Below are positions 33,247-41,965 of a stretch of DNA of 64,000 nt, in pieces. Position 1 is the stretch's first letter. Each line of letters starts with the position of its first letter. The stretch comes from Reyranella soli (GTDB lineage Bacteria; Pseudomonadota; Alphaproteobacteria; Reyranellales; Reyranellaceae). The position numbers and the translations under genes were made by a program. The notes below the pieces were generated by a model, which saw only the letters and a list, made by a program, of their open reading frames with translations, was not told the DNA's origin and searched no databases. The stretch is from positions 62,001 to 126,000 of the forward strand of contig NZ_BKAJ01000031.1 in assembly GCF_007992495.1 (NCBI RefSeq), in the 5' to 3' direction.

Positions 33247-34116
33247 CTACGCCTCCTTGCCCAAGAGGCCGCCCGGACGCACCATGAGGATGGCCAGCAT
33301 CACCAGGTACATGAAGGCGAGTGCCAGGTCGGGCAGGTAGTAGTTGCCGAAGACCTGGACGAAGCCGACCAGCAGCGCGCCGATCAGCGAGCCCAGGAAG
33401 CTGCCCATGCCGCCGATGATGACGATCACGAAGGCATCGATGATGACGGTCGCCGCCATGCCGTTGGAGGCGGTGACCAGCGGCGCCGCCAGCACGCCGC
33501 CCAGGGCGGCCAGCCCGCAGCCGATGCCGAACACGGCCGAGCGCACGCGCTTCACATCGACGCCGAGAGCGCTCGCCATGTCGGCGTTCTGCGAGGTGGC
33601 GCGGATCAGGAGCCCGAGCCGCGCCCGCTCGAGGAACTGCCAGATCGCCACGGCGACGATGACGCCGGTGGCGACCAGGAACAGGCGATAGAGCGGGAAC
33701 GGTTCGTCCAGAATGAACATCACGCCGGCCAGCAGGTCCGGGGCAGGAACCTGCAGCGCATCCGGCCCCCAGGTCAGGCGAACGGCCTCGCCGACCACCA
33801 GGGCCAGGCCGAAGGTCACCATCAGGAAGGCATGGGCGTCGCGGCGATAGAGCCGGCGCAGGATCGCGAATTCGAACGCCGCGCCGAACAGCCCGACCAC
33901 CACCGGCGCCACGGCGAGCGCGACCCAGTAATTGCCCGACCACTTGGTGAGCGAATAGCCGACGAACGCGCCCAGCATGTAGAGCGCGCCGTGCGCGAAG
34001 TTGACGATGCGCATCAGCCCGAAGATCAGCGTGAGCCCGACCCCGAGGAAGAACAGCAGCGCCGACTGCGACAGCGCGTTGACGATCTGAGTCAGCAGGA
34101 AGGCAAGAGTATTCAT
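33247..34116 (-). CDS. livH: Branched-chain amino-acid-type ABC permease LivH
   Basis: This 289-residue membrane protein has the LivH motif LGVGLTLIFGLMRIVNFAHGALYMLGAFVGY at the N-terminus and IIDAFVIVIIGGMGSFLGSLIGALLVGF near the C-terminus, with about eight membrane segments. It is first in the livHMGF run. The region upstream holds a non-coding stretch and then the hydrolase gene at 34227 on the same strand, so the two may be co-transcribed. Confidence 0.92.
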   Translation of the reverse strand: MNTLAFLLTQIVNALSQSALLFFLGVGLTLIFGLMRIVNFAHGALYMLGAFVGYSLTKWSGNYWVALAVAPVVVGLFGAAFEFAILRRLYRRDAHAFLMVTFGLALVVGEAVRLTWGPDALQVPAPDLLAGVMFILDEPFPLYRLFLVATGVIVAVAIWQFLERARLGLLIRATSQNADMASALGVDVKRVRSAVFGIGCGLAALGGVLAAPLVTASNGMAATVIIDAFVIVIIGGMGSFLGSLIGALLVGFVQVFGNYYLPDLALAFMYLVMLAILMVRPGGLLGKEA

Positions 34117-34226
34117 CCCGTCATCCCGAACGAAGCCGAGAGATCTTTCTTACCGTCATTTGCGGCCGGGCGTCGAAAAAACGCTCCCCGCGCTTCGCTA
34201 GGCGGCGCGAGTCTTCACGGACGGGG
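34117..34226. other. 110-bp intergenic segment with repeat-like start
   Basis: The segment begins CGTCATCCCGAACGAAGCCG then AGAGATCTTTC, resembling short dispersed repeats common between genes of high-GC alphaproteobacteria, and carries a small CGTCGAAAAAACGCTC run. Only one copy is visible in this window, so repeat status is inference. Confidence 0.3.
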
Positions 34227-35018
34227 TCACCACGAATTGCGCAGCTCGCGAAGCTTCAGGAACACCGTCCGCTGGTCGGGCTTCTCGGGCAGGTCGGGAA
34301 AGGCCTGGCGCAGTCTCGCGATGACGGTCGGGCTGGTCAGGCGGAAGAACGTGTTGATCTCGCCCTCGACCTCGAGCGTCGATACGTATGCTTTGCTGGG
34401 GTCCTGCCCGGCGAGCTTGTCGAGCATCTTGGCGGCGCTCTTGTTGTCGGGTTCGCGGTCGAGGGTGAAGCGCAGGTTGTTCTCGATGTAGTCGTGGCCG
34501 GGGTAGATCAGCGTCGATTGCGGCAGCTTGGCGAGCTGCTCGTCGAAGGTCTTGTACAGCTCCGCCGGATGGCCGCCATTGTGGCAATTGCCGGCGCCGG
34601 CATTGAACAGCGTGTCGCCGCAAAAGAGCGCCGGCTGGTCGGTATGCGACCGGAGGCACACGTGGCACATCGTATGGCCGGGCGTGTCCATCACCTCGAG
34701 CTCGACCGTCTTGCCCACCTTGACGATGTCGCCGGCGCCGAGGCCGCGGGCCATGTCGGGGATCGAGTCGCGGGCATTCTTGTGCGCCAGGATCTTCGCG
34801 CCGGTCTTCGCGGCGAGGGCATCGTTGCCGCCGGTATGGTCGCGATGTTCGTGCGTGTTCAGGATCTGGGTGATGGTCCAGCCCTCGTCCTTGGCGGCCT
34901 TCAGGCACTTTTCATGGTCCAGGGGGTCGATGGCAAGCGCCTCGCCGGTCTCACTGCAGGCGATGAGGTAGTTGAAGTTGCGGTAGGCGTTGGCGGTCCA
35001 GATCTGCTTGACGATCAT
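34227..35018 (-). CDS. Metallo-beta-lactamase-fold hydrolase, glyoxalase II-like
   Basis: This 263-residue protein has the metal motif H56-x-H58-x-D60-H61 (NTHEHRDHTGG), a later GHTMCHVCLRS His, an ALFCGDTLFNAGAGN Asp and YPGHDYIENN, together forming the two-metal site. The order and the YPGHDYIENNLRFTLDREPDN segment match hydroxyacylglutathione hydrolase (GloB), which makes D-lactate and glutathione from S-lactoylglutathione. A GGAGAGGA ribosome site precedes the ATG. It lies upstream of livH on the same strand. Confidence 0.88.
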   Translation of the reverse strand: MIVKQIWTANAYRNFNYLIACSETGEALAIDPLDHEKCLKAAKDEGWTITQILNTHEHRDHTGGNDALAAKTGAKILAHKNARDSIPDMARGLGAGDIVKVGKTVELEVMDTPGHTMCHVCLRSHTDQPALFCGDTLFNAGAGNCHNGGHPAELYKTFDEQLAKLPQSTLIYPGHDYIENNLRFTLDREPDNKSAAKMLDKLAGQDPSKAYVSTLEVEGEINTFFRLTSPTVIARLRQAFPDLPEKPDQRTVFLKLRELRNSW

Positions 35019-35163
35019 GGCGTCCTCTCCGGGCGTTGGCGTTCGACGATGAACGTGGATGGGGGCCGAGCATATCCGAGCAGGCGCGCCCCGCAACGGA
35101 CAGTGGCGCCCCTGCTTTCGCTGTGTTTCCATGGGGCCGACCATGGCTACCGATGGACCAGCG

Positions 35164-35718
35164 ATGAGCGACCGGCGGCACGTCGCCGCCACGTTCCAAT
35201 CCCATTGGCTGCTGTTCGTGCTGGTGGGCGCTCTTCTGTTGATCGCCGGTCTCGTGGCCATCGCCGTTCCGGCGATTTCCTCGATTCAACCCAACGAGCT
35301 GCTGGGGTTGGTCCTGGCGTTCGTCGGCATCGTGCAGATCGCCCAGTCGGGAAAGATGTACGGCGAGGCCCTGTTCGCCTGGCACCTGACGCTCGGGCTG
35401 GTGGCGGCTGTCGGGGGCGTGTTCGTCTACCTGGACCCGTTTCCCGGGGTCGTGACGCTGCTCGCCCTGATGGCAATCGTCTTTGCCGTCCACGGCGTGA
35501 CGCAGATCGCCTTCGCGGCCATGGTCCGGCAACTCAGCGGCTGGACGGCGTTCTTGGTCTCGGGCGTCATTGCGCTGATCGTAGCAGGACTGCTGCTGGT
35601 CAAGCTGCCGTACGGCCACACCTTCACGCCGGCCACAGTCGGAGGCGTGTCGCTGCTGTTCGCTGGCTGGGCGTATGTTTCCGTTGCCTTGGCGGCGCGC
35701 CGCCAAGGCAAGCGATGA
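35164..35718 (+). CDS. HdeD/DUF308-family membrane protein
   Basis: This 184-residue protein has six hydrophobic helices in short alternation (LLFVLVGALLLIAGLVAIAV, LGLVLAFVGIVQIAQ, LTLGLVAAVGGVFVYLDPFPGVVTLLAL, FLVSGVIALIVAGLLLVKLP, TVGGVSLLFAGWAYVSVALA), typical of HdeD acid-stress-type proteins. The LDPFPGVVTLLAL loop is characteristic. Starts at 35164 (MSDRRH) and 35143 (MATDGPA) are both possible. It lies head-on to the Liv binding-protein gene. Confidence 0.8.
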   Translation: MSDRRHVAATFQSHWLLFVLVGALLLIAGLVAIAVPAISSIQPNELLGLVLAFVGIVQIAQSGKMYGEALFAWHLTLGLVAAVGGVFVYLDPFPGVVTLLALMAIVFAVHGVTQIAFAAMVRQLSGWTAFLVSGVIALIVAGLLLVKLPYGHTFTPATVGGVSLLFAGWAYVSVALAARRQGKR

Positions 35719-35724
35719 CCGGTT

Positions 35725-36951
35725 TTAGTCCTCGAACGTCATGGTGTTGCACTTCGGCGTCGTTGCCTCGCCGGGGAAGGTCGCGATCACCTGCGGGATC
35801 GGCGTATCGAAGCCGGGCTTCTTCACCACCTCGACCATGAAGCCCTGCTGCACGCCCTGGTGATCGCACTTGCGGATGAGCACCTTGCCCTTGACGCTCT
35901 CGATCTCGATGTCCTCGAGCGCCGGACGCAGCTTGTCGGCCTCGATGCCGCCTGCCTTGGTGATGCCGGCTTCGAACACCTTCATGCACTGCCACTGTTC
36001 GCCTTCGAACGTGTCGGGCACCGTGTTGTATTCCTTCTTCCACAGCTCGACGAACGCATTGTTCAGCGGATGATCGTAGGTGAAGCTGTAGCGCGAGGAG
36101 CCGATCAGCCCGAGCGAGGCGTCGCCCACGGCTCGGATGCTGGCGAGGTCGACGATCTCGGTTAGCAGCTTGACCTTCTCGGGCAGCCGGTACTGGCGCG
36201 ACTGGGACAGGAAGGCGTTGTTGTCGTCGCCCTGCATCACCAGGAAGACGGCGTCGGCGCCGGACTGGCGGATCTTGGTGATGTAGGTCGAGTAGTCCTT
36301 GGTGCCGGTCGGCGAAAAGACCTTGCCGATGAACTCGCGCTTGGCCTTCTTCACCTCGTTCTCGAACACCTGCACGCTGTTGTGGCCCCAGGCATAGTCC
36401 ATGCCGAGGGCATAGAACTTCTGCATCTTGCCGTCGCGCAGGTAGAGCGACACCGCGCGCGTGCCCATCGGGCCCGAGATGTTGGCGCGGAAGAAGTTCG
36501 GCACGAAGCTCTCGGCGGTCAGCCGGCCGTCGCCGTTGATGCCCGAGATGAAGATCGAATCCCATTCCGCGAGCTTCGGCACCACCGCCAGCGCCTCTGA
36601 CGACAGCGTGATGCCGGTGAACAGTCGGCAATTGTGGCGCTCCACCATCTCCTGCGCCTTGCGCACGCAGTTGGCCGGGTTGCCCGCGGTGTCCTCGATC
36701 AGGAGCTCGACCGGCCGTCCCAGCAGCCCGCCCTTGGCGTTCTGCAGCTTGGCCCACAGCTCGGCGCCGCGCTTCGTCTGCTGGCCGACGGAGCCCAGCG
36801 CGCCCGTGAGCGCCAGCGGCATGCCGAACTTGATCGGCCCGCTTTGCGCCTCGGCGGTGAGCCGCAGGATGGCAGGCGACGCGACGGTCGCGCTTGCCGC
36901 GAGTCCGACCTTGAGCATTGCCCGCCGCGACGGGCCGGTCTTTCCGGACAT
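35725..36951 (-). CDS. Branched-chain amino-acid-type substrate-binding protein
   Basis: This 408-residue receptor has a twin-arginine-like signal (GKTGPSRRAMLKVGLAASATVASPA), then IKFGMPLALTGALGSVGQQTKRGAELW, DTAGNPANCVRKAQEMV and YFLVMQGDDNN-type segments of the LivJ/LivK fold. A GGGAGG ribosome site precedes the ATG. It probably serves the LivHMGF importer, from which it is separated by the HdeD gene on the opposite strand and the hydrolase gene. Ligand unknown; relatives bind amino acids, amides or aromatic acids. Confidence 0.88.
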   Translation of the reverse strand: MSGKTGPSRRAMLKVGLAASATVASPAILRLTAEAQSGPIKFGMPLALTGALGSVGQQTKRGAELWAKLQNAKGGLLGRPVELLIEDTAGNPANCVRKAQEMVERHNCRLFTGITLSSEALAVVPKLAEWDSIFISGINGDGRLTAESFVPNFFRANISGPMGTRAVSLYLRDGKMQKFYALGMDYAWGHNSVQVFENEVKKAKREFIGKVFSPTGTKDYSTYITKIRQSGADAVFLVMQGDDNNAFLSQSRQYRLPEKVKLLTEIVDLASIRAVGDASLGLIGSSRYSFTYDHPLNNAFVELWKKEYNTVPDTFEGEQWQCMKVFEAGITKAGGIEADKLRPALEDIEIESVKGKVLIRKCDHQGVQQGFMVEVVKKPGFDTPIPQVIATFPGEATTPKCNTMTFED

Positions 36952-36992
36952 GGATACCCTCCCTGGGTCTTTGTCTTTCTCTTCATCTTTTC

Positions 36993-37129
36993 CTCCCCCG
37001 TCATCGGAGGAGGATACAGGAGGGGGAGAGCCCAAAAGACGGTCTCTCCAACCCTATGATCTGAAACTGGCTACGTCTCGAGTGGGGCTTTCCCCCTCCT
37101 CGATCCTCCCCCGTCATCGGGGGAGGAGG
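36993..37129. repeat. Intergenic inverted-repeat element, copy B
   Basis: This is an element of about 137 bp with the same ends and core as copy A at 11322-11468: CCGTCATCGGAGGAGGATAC at the left, AAAAGACGGTCTCTCC and ATGATCTGAAACTGG in the middle. At the right is a perfect nine-base hairpin, CCTCCCCCG-TCAT-CGGGGGAGG (37105-37126). The outer arms GGAGGATACAGGAGGGGG and CCCCCTCCTCGATCCTCC are near-perfect complements. It lies between the Liv binding protein and the cupin gene. Confidence 0.75.
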
Positions 37130-37134
37130 CATGA

Positions 37135-37554
37135 TTACTCCGCAGCCTGTTGCTGCTGCGGCGCGTCCACGATCCTCGTCTTGAAGTTCGCTGGCGCCAC
37201 AATCTCGAACACTTCGAAGTCCTCGGAGCAGGCGATCTCGCGATGCGCGATGCCCGGGATCTGGTTGATGCAGTCGCCCTTGCGGATCGTCTTCTGGCCC
37301 TGGCCGGCATATTCGAACGTCGCCCATCCATTCAGGACGTAGACCAGCTGGAAGGTGCAGTCGTGGACGTGCCACTGCTGCACCTCGTCCTTCGTCTTCT
37401 TGCCGTTGTGACGGATGAGGTGAGCGACGTAGTCGCCCTTGGTGCCGTCCTTGATGCCGAGGTCGCGATACTCGAAGATCTCCCGCAAGCCTGGGGTCCA
37501 TTTGGCGGCGGTTGCTAGATCGTGGCTGAACGCCCAGTCCTTGGTGTTGGACAT
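37135..37554 (-). CDS. Single-domain cupin protein
   Basis: This 139-residue protein has the cupin core WHVHDCTFQLVYVLNGWATFEYAGQGQKTIRKGDCINQIPGIAHREIACSEDFEVFEIV. His residues in WHVHDC and AHRE fit the metal-binding motifs. A Gln/Ala-rich C-terminus follows. No catalytic role can be assigned from sequence; such small cupins act as isomerases, dioxygenases or ligand sensors. It starts just left of a promoter-size gap and follows repeat copy B. Confidence 0.75.
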   Translation of the reverse strand: MSNTKDWAFSHDLATAAKWTPGLREIFEYRDLGIKDGTKGDYVAHLIRHNGKKTKDEVQQWHVHDCTFQLVYVLNGWATFEYAGQGQKTIRKGDCINQIPGIAHREIACSEDFEVFEIVAPANFKTRIVDAPQQQQAAE

Positions 37555-37649
37555 GATTTCCTCCGTGCCTGTCGCACGCGGGAATACTCATCCCGCGCCG
37601 GCGCGTTGTCGACGGTCGACTGCCGCCTGCCGAAAGGCGTCCCCGCCCT

Positions 37650-38546
37650 TCAGTCGTAACGAACGACCAGCTCGATATCGCCCAGCTTCAGCGCCGATCC
37701 TGGCGCCAGAGTCTGCGACGATCCGGGCGCGATCGGGTTGCCGTTGACCGAGGTGCCGTTGGTCGAGCCGACGTCCTCGACCTGCAAGAAATTGTTCTCG
37801 TCCACGCTGAGCCGCGCATGACGCCGGGACACCGATGTGTTCAGCAGCACGACATCGCATTGGCCCGAATCGCGGCCGACCAGCACGCTGTGCTTGCGCT
37901 TCACCAGGTCGTCCATTTCCAGCTCGAAGCCATACTTGCGCCCGGTGTCGTCGACGCCCTGGAAATGGAAGATCCCCCGCAACCGCACCTGGCGGGTCGG
38001 CACGGTGGCGCTGCTCATGCGGGCGCGGACCCGGTAGATGTGCAACGGGCGGCTGACGTGCTTGGCGCGGTGCTCGCCGCCGTCGACATAGGCGTAGTCG
38101 TCCCGGAGCTTGGCGACGTCGCGCACCGCGCGCGAGACGGCGATGCCGCCCGGCTCGGCCAGCGACTGGATGCGTTCGGTCAGGTTCACGCCATCGCCGA
38201 ACAGATCGTGACCCGTCTGGTCGATGATGATCTCGCCGAGATGAACGCCGATGCGGAACATGAGGCGCTGCTCCTCGGCGAAATCCTCGTTGAACCGCGC
38301 CATGCGCTCCTGGATGTCGATCGCCACCTGGACGGCGACGGCCGGCGAGCCGAATTCGACGAGCAGGGAATCGCCGTTGCTGTGGACCAGCGAACCGCCG
38401 GCCTCAGCGATGGCGGGCTTCCAGATCTTGTCGCGCGCCGACCGCAGGCGCTCGAAGGTCAGGTCTTCCTCGGCCTCCACCAGGCGTACGAAGCCGGCAA
38501 GATCCGCATGCAGGATGGCAGACAGTCGCCGTTCGGAAAGTGCCAT
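37650..38546 (-). CDS. Class III adenylate/guanylate cyclase-like domain fused to FHA domain
   Basis: This 298-residue protein has an N-terminal cyclase homology domain (about 1-175) with metal-binding D15 (LHADLAGFVRL) and D59 (HSNGDSLLVEF), FRIGVHLGEII and a GDGVNLTERIQSLAEPGGIAVS segment. A C-terminal forkhead-associated domain (about 220-297) follows with LVGRDSGQCDVVL, SVSRRHARLSV and DVGSTNGTSVNG. Cyclase domains make cAMP or cGMP, and FHA domains bind phosphothreonine. No membrane segment is seen. The combination implies kinase-linked nucleotide signalling. Confidence 0.85.
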   Translation of the reverse strand: MALSERRLSAILHADLAGFVRLVEAEEDLTFERLRSARDKIWKPAIAEAGGSLVHSNGDSLLVEFGSPAVAVQVAIDIQERMARFNEDFAEEQRLMFRIGVHLGEIIIDQTGHDLFGDGVNLTERIQSLAEPGGIAVSRAVRDVAKLRDDYAYVDGGEHRAKHVSRPLHIYRVRARMSSATVPTRQVRLRGIFHFQGVDDTGRKYGFELEMDDLVKRKHSVLVGRDSGQCDVVLLNTSVSRRHARLSVDENNFLQVEDVGSTNGTSVNGNPIAPGSSQTLAPGSALKLGDIELVVRYD

Positions 38547-38760
38547 GATTACCGATAGAAGAGACGCCGGTCGGATGCCTGGAAAACAGGCAGCGAAGAG
38601 GCCAATTCTACGCTCTTGGCCGCTAATGGCTCAAGCCTCCGCTAGTCGGCTCCGGCATCTTGAGTCGACGCATATTCGAGTTGCGTTCCTGTCTGGGCGT
38701 ACACGCGCCCGTCACCATGTAGTCTCATGCTGATCTGCAGTGCATACGAAGGGCCAGACG

Positions 38761-39771
38761 ATGTCTCAGTTGATCGACCTCGCCCTCCAGGGCGGCGGCT
38801 CGCACGGCGCGTTCACCTGGGGTGTGCTCGACCGGCTCCTCGAGGAGCCATGGTTGCACATCGAGGCCATCTCCGGGACGTCGGCGGGAGCCATGAATGC
38901 CGCGGTGATGGCTGCCGGCCACACCGATGGCGGCGCCGCCGGCGCACGCACGGCGCTGGAAGCGTTCTGGCGCCGGGTTTCCCAGGCGGCCGCTTTCAGT
39001 CCGTTGCAGCGCAGTCCGATGGACGTGCTGCTCGGAAACTGGTCGCTCAACCATTCGCCCGCGTACCTCGCTTTCGACCTCATGGCGCGCGTCTTCTCGC
39101 CCTACGATGTCGCCTTCGGAGCGCTCAATCCGCTGGCGAAGGTGCTGTCCGAGTCGATCGACTTCTCGAGACTGGCGAGCGCACCGATAAAGCTCTTCAT
39201 CACCGCCACCAACGTGGGCAGCGGCCGGCCACGGGTGTTCCGCAATGCCGAGCTGTCATCCAACGTGCTGCTGGCCTCGGCCTGCCTGCCGACCATGTTC
39301 CAGGCCGTCGAGATCGACGGCGAGGCCTATTGGGACGGCGGCTATTCCGGCAATCCGACGATGACGCCATTGGTGCAGGAATGCGTCTCGGACGACACCA
39401 TCCTGGTTGCCATCAATCCGGTGGAGCGGCTCGGTGTCCCGAAGTCGGCGCGCGAAATCCTCAATCGCCTGAACGAAGTATCGTTCAACGCCGTGCTGCT
39501 GAAGGAGCTGCGCATGATGGCGCTGTTGCGCAAGGTCGCATCGGCTGACGACGCCGAGATCGCGCATTGGTCGCGCATGCGCATCCACATGATCAGGAGC
39601 GACATGCTGGTGGAGTTCGACTCGTCCTCGAAGCTCAACGCCGAATGGGCCTTCCTCTGCCTGCTGCGCGACGAAGGCCGCCGCGCCGCCGACGCCTTCC
39701 TGACGGTGCACGGCAAGGACCTGGGCCATCGCTCGACGCTCGACATCGATCGCCTGCTGGAAGGCGTGTGA
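38761..39771 (+). CDS. Patatin-like phospholipase
   Basis: This 336-residue protein has an oxyanion loop GGGSHGAF (11-18), nucleophile elbow G39-T-S41-A-G43 (AISGTSAGAMNA) and catalytic Asp in D192-G-G (WDGGYSGNP), giving the Ser-Asp dyad of patatin-like lipases. There is no signal peptide, so it is cytosolic or delivered otherwise. The ATG at 38761 is chosen over an in-frame GTG seven codons upstream. Its stop overlaps the permease start by one base, so both are co-expressed. Confidence 0.88.
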   Translation: MSQLIDLALQGGGSHGAFTWGVLDRLLEEPWLHIEAISGTSAGAMNAAVMAAGHTDGGAAGARTALEAFWRRVSQAAAFSPLQRSPMDVLLGNWSLNHSPAYLAFDLMARVFSPYDVAFGALNPLAKVLSESIDFSRLASAPIKLFITATNVGSGRPRVFRNAELSSNVLLASACLPTMFQAVEIDGEAYWDGGYSGNPTMTPLVQECVSDDTILVAINPVERLGVPKSAREILNRLNEVSFNAVLLKELRMMALLRKVASADDAEIAHWSRMRIHMIRSDMLVEFDSSSKLNAEWAFLCLLRDEGRRAADAFLTVHGKDLGHRSTLDIDRLLEGV

Positions 39772-41225
39772 TGGGCCTCATTGGAATCCTGTTCGGCCTG
39801 GCGCTACTGGTCTGGTTCGCCTATCGCGGCTGGAGCGTGCTGCTGCTGGCGCCCGCGGCGGCGCTCTTGGCGGCCGCCTTCGCAGGCGAGCCATTGCTGG
39901 CGCACTGGACGCAGACCTTCATGGGCAGCGCCGCGCAGTTCCTGGCGCAGTTCTTCCCGATCTTCCTGATGGGCGCGCTGTTCGGCAAGCTGATGGAGGA
40001 CACCGGCTCGGTCACCATGATCGCCCGGTGGCTGACGGTATGCCTGGGCACGGAACGCGCCCTGCTCGCCGTCGTCCTGGCGGGCGCCGTCGTGACCTAT
40101 GGCGGCGTCAGCCTGTTCGTCGCTTTCTTCGTCCTGGCGCCGATGGCCGAGGCGCTGTTCCGCGTCGCCGCCATACCGCGCCGGCTGATGCCGGCGGCGC
40201 TGGCGCTCGGCACCTCCACTTTCACCATGTCGGCGCTACCCGGGACGCCCGCCATCCAGAACGCCATCCCCATGCCGTTCTTCGGCACCACACCGTTCGC
40301 CGCACCGGGGCTCGGCGTGATCGCTGCCGCGATCATGCTGGGCTTCGGCCTGTGGTGGCTGCAACGGGCGAGCGCCGTGGCGCGGCGGCGCGGCGAGGGC
40401 TTTGGCGATGATACGCCGGTGCCCGTCGATGCCGCGGCCGACGATCCGCTGGTGCGCGAGCGCGCGACGACGGCGCAGGCCTTCGATCCGGCGGAGATCC
40501 ATCATGCAGAGCCGACTCCTGTGCCGCCGCACTTCCTGCTGGCTGCTCTGCCATTGGTCGTCGTCGTCGCGGTGAACCTCCTGATGTCCTTCGTCGTCCT
40601 GCCGCGCCTGGACACGGCCTTCCTCGCAGAGCCGCGCTGGGGCGCGACCTCGCTGGCGGCGGTGGGCGGCGTCTGGTCGGTGGCGGTGGCGCTCGCCGCG
40701 GCGATCGTCGTTCTGCTGCTGGTGAGTGGATACCGCCTGCCTTCGGTGCGACAGAGCATGGATGCCGGCGCCAATGCCGCCGTGCTGCCGGCGCTCAGTG
40801 TCGCGGGCCTGGTCGGCTTCGGCGCCGTCGTCGCCGCACTTCCCGCTTTTGCCGTCGTGCGCGAGTGGGTGCTGGGCATCGACGGCGGACCGCTGGTGTC
40901 GCTCGCCATCGCCACCAACGTGCTGTCGGCGCTGACCGGCTCAGCCTCGGGCGGTCTCACCATCGCGCTCGATGCGCTGGGTCCGACATATATGAGGCTT
41001 GCGGCCGAGCACGGCATCGATCCCGCGCTGATGCATCGCGTGGCGGTGATCGGCGCGGGCACGCTCGACAGCCTGCCGCACAACGGCGCGGTTGTGACCC
41101 TGCTCGCGGTCTGCGGCTCGACTCACGCCAAAAGCTATTTCGACATCGTCATGGTCGCGATCGTGAGCGCACTGCTGGCGCTGGTTGCGGTGATCGTGTT
41201 GGGCAGCCTGTTCGGCTCGTTCTGA
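39771..41225 (+). CDS. GntP-family permease
   Basis: This 484-residue inner-membrane transporter has about twelve hydrophobic segments. Notable pieces are AGAVVTYGGVSLFVAFFVLAPMAEALFR, STFTMSALPGTPAIQNAIPMPFFGT and LTGSASGGLTIALDALGPTYM, the pattern of GntP/gluconate:H+ and related organic-acid symporters. A hydrophilic cytoplasmic loop of about 60 residues divides the protein in two. Translation is coupled to the patatin gene. The substrate is probably a carboxylate but is not determinable. Confidence 0.85.
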   Translation: MGLIGILFGLALLVWFAYRGWSVLLLAPAAALLAAAFAGEPLLAHWTQTFMGSAAQFLAQFFPIFLMGALFGKLMEDTGSVTMIARWLTVCLGTERALLAVVLAGAVVTYGGVSLFVAFFVLAPMAEALFRVAAIPRRLMPAALALGTSTFTMSALPGTPAIQNAIPMPFFGTTPFAAPGLGVIAAAIMLGFGLWWLQRASAVARRRGEGFGDDTPVPVDAAADDPLVRERATTAQAFDPAEIHHAEPTPVPPHFLLAALPLVVVVAVNLLMSFVVLPRLDTAFLAEPRWGATSLAAVGGVWSVAVALAAAIVVLLLVSGYRLPSVRQSMDAGANAAVLPALSVAGLVGFGAVVAALPAFAVVREWVLGIDGGPLVSLAIATNVLSALTGSASGGLTIALDALGPTYMRLAAEHGIDPALMHRVAVIGAGTLDSLPHNGAVVTLLAVCGSTHAKSYFDIVMVAIVSALLALVAVIVLGSLFGSF

Positions 41226-41229
41226 CGGC

Positions 41230-41781
41230 TCAGAGCAGCCGATAGCCGAACGTGTGGCATTCGCCCAGCCCGCATTGCAGCACGACGGCCAGGAAGTTGA
41301 TGGCGCAGAGCAAGACAACATAGAGCTCGAGCGCGCGGGCGCGTCGGCGCATCGCCAAGCCCTCGGTCATTGCTTCGGCGCGCGGGCCGCCGAACAGCGC
41401 GAACCTGATGGCGAAGCCCAACAGCAAGGCCACGGCGATGACGACCGACCACACGGGCATATGCATGCCGAAGACCGCTTGTCCGACATAGGAGTGACCG
41501 GGACGCGGCACGATGTCGAGCAGGGTCTGGCGCGCCGAGATCACCAGCAGCAGCAGCGCGAAGACGAGGCCGATGCCGGCGCCGCGCTGCGATTTCTCAG
41601 CCTGCAATTGCTGGATGAGGCCGAAGCAGCAGCCGAGCATGGCGACGCGTTGCAGCAGGCAGAGCGGGCAGGGGATCTCGCCGAAGGCGAGCTGAAGCAC
41701 CATCGCCATGGTGAGAATGGCCGCGAGCACCGCCAGCATGAGCAGCAGGACCAGGCGGTCCAGCAGGACGACGACCGGCAT
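41230..41781 (-). CDS. DsbB-family disulfide bond formation protein
   Basis: This 183-residue membrane protein has the DsbB-type redox pair C38-P-L-C41 (GEIPCPLCLLQR) after the first membrane helix, and four main hydrophobic segments. A C-terminal CGLGECHTFGYRLL holds two further Cys, as in the DsbB branch that pairs with small DUF5993 proteins. DsbB reoxidises periplasmic thiol oxidants with quinone. The start (MPVVVLL) lies two bases after the upstream gene stop. A GTG six codons earlier is an alternative. Confidence 0.82.
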   Translation of the reverse strand: MPVVVLLDRLVLLLMLAVLAAILTMAMVLQLAFGEIPCPLCLLQRVAMLGCCFGLIQQLQAEKSQRGAGIGLVFALLLLVISARQTLLDIVPRPGHSYVGQAVFGMHMPVWSVVIAVALLLGFAIRFALFGGPRAEAMTEGLAMRRRARALELYVVLLCAINFLAVVLQCGLGECHTFGYRLL

Positions 41782-41783
41782 GG

Positions 41784-41957
41784 TCAGACTTCCAGCCACG
41801 GCATGCGGAAGCCGAACTCGGGACTATAAATCTCCCACAGGAAGAGGCCGACGCTGAGGGCAAGGCAGACGAGAAGGCAGGCGACGGCGAGGCGTCGGAG
41901 CCCGCCGACATTCAGGAGAAAGGCGAGCAGCAGCGCGCCAAAGATGCCGGCCATCAT
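41784..41957 (-). CDS. Small DUF5993-type membrane protein next to dsbB-like gene
   Basis: This 57-residue protein has two short hydrophobic helices (MAGIFGALLLAFLLNVGG and RLAVACLLVCLALSVGLFLWE) and a polar tail (IYSPEFGFRMPWLEV). The size, helix-GRR-helix arrangement and position directly ahead of a DsbB gene match DUF5993 proteins. Two adjacent ATGs (41957 and 41954) serve as starts, and the ORF could open further upstream without support. A truncated second copy of its 5' end lies at 42760-42785. Confidence 0.65.
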   Translation of the reverse strand: MMAGIFGALLLAFLLNVGGLRRLAVACLLVCLALSVGLFLWEIYSPEFGFRMPWLEV

Positions 41958-41965
41958 CTGTCTGA
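41940..41965. repeat. 26-bp duplicated segment, copy 1 (5' end of DUF5993 gene)
   Basis: This segment matches 42760-42785 in 24 of 26 positions, same orientation, about 820 bases apart. It covers the first codons (MMAGIF) and the bases just upstream of the DUF5993 gene. Confidence 0.7.

Noticed and set aside
34117..34226. Intergenic sequence before livH resembling a dispersed alphaproteobacterial repeat
   Set aside because: Only one copy is visible here, so it cannot be confirmed as a repeat from this window.
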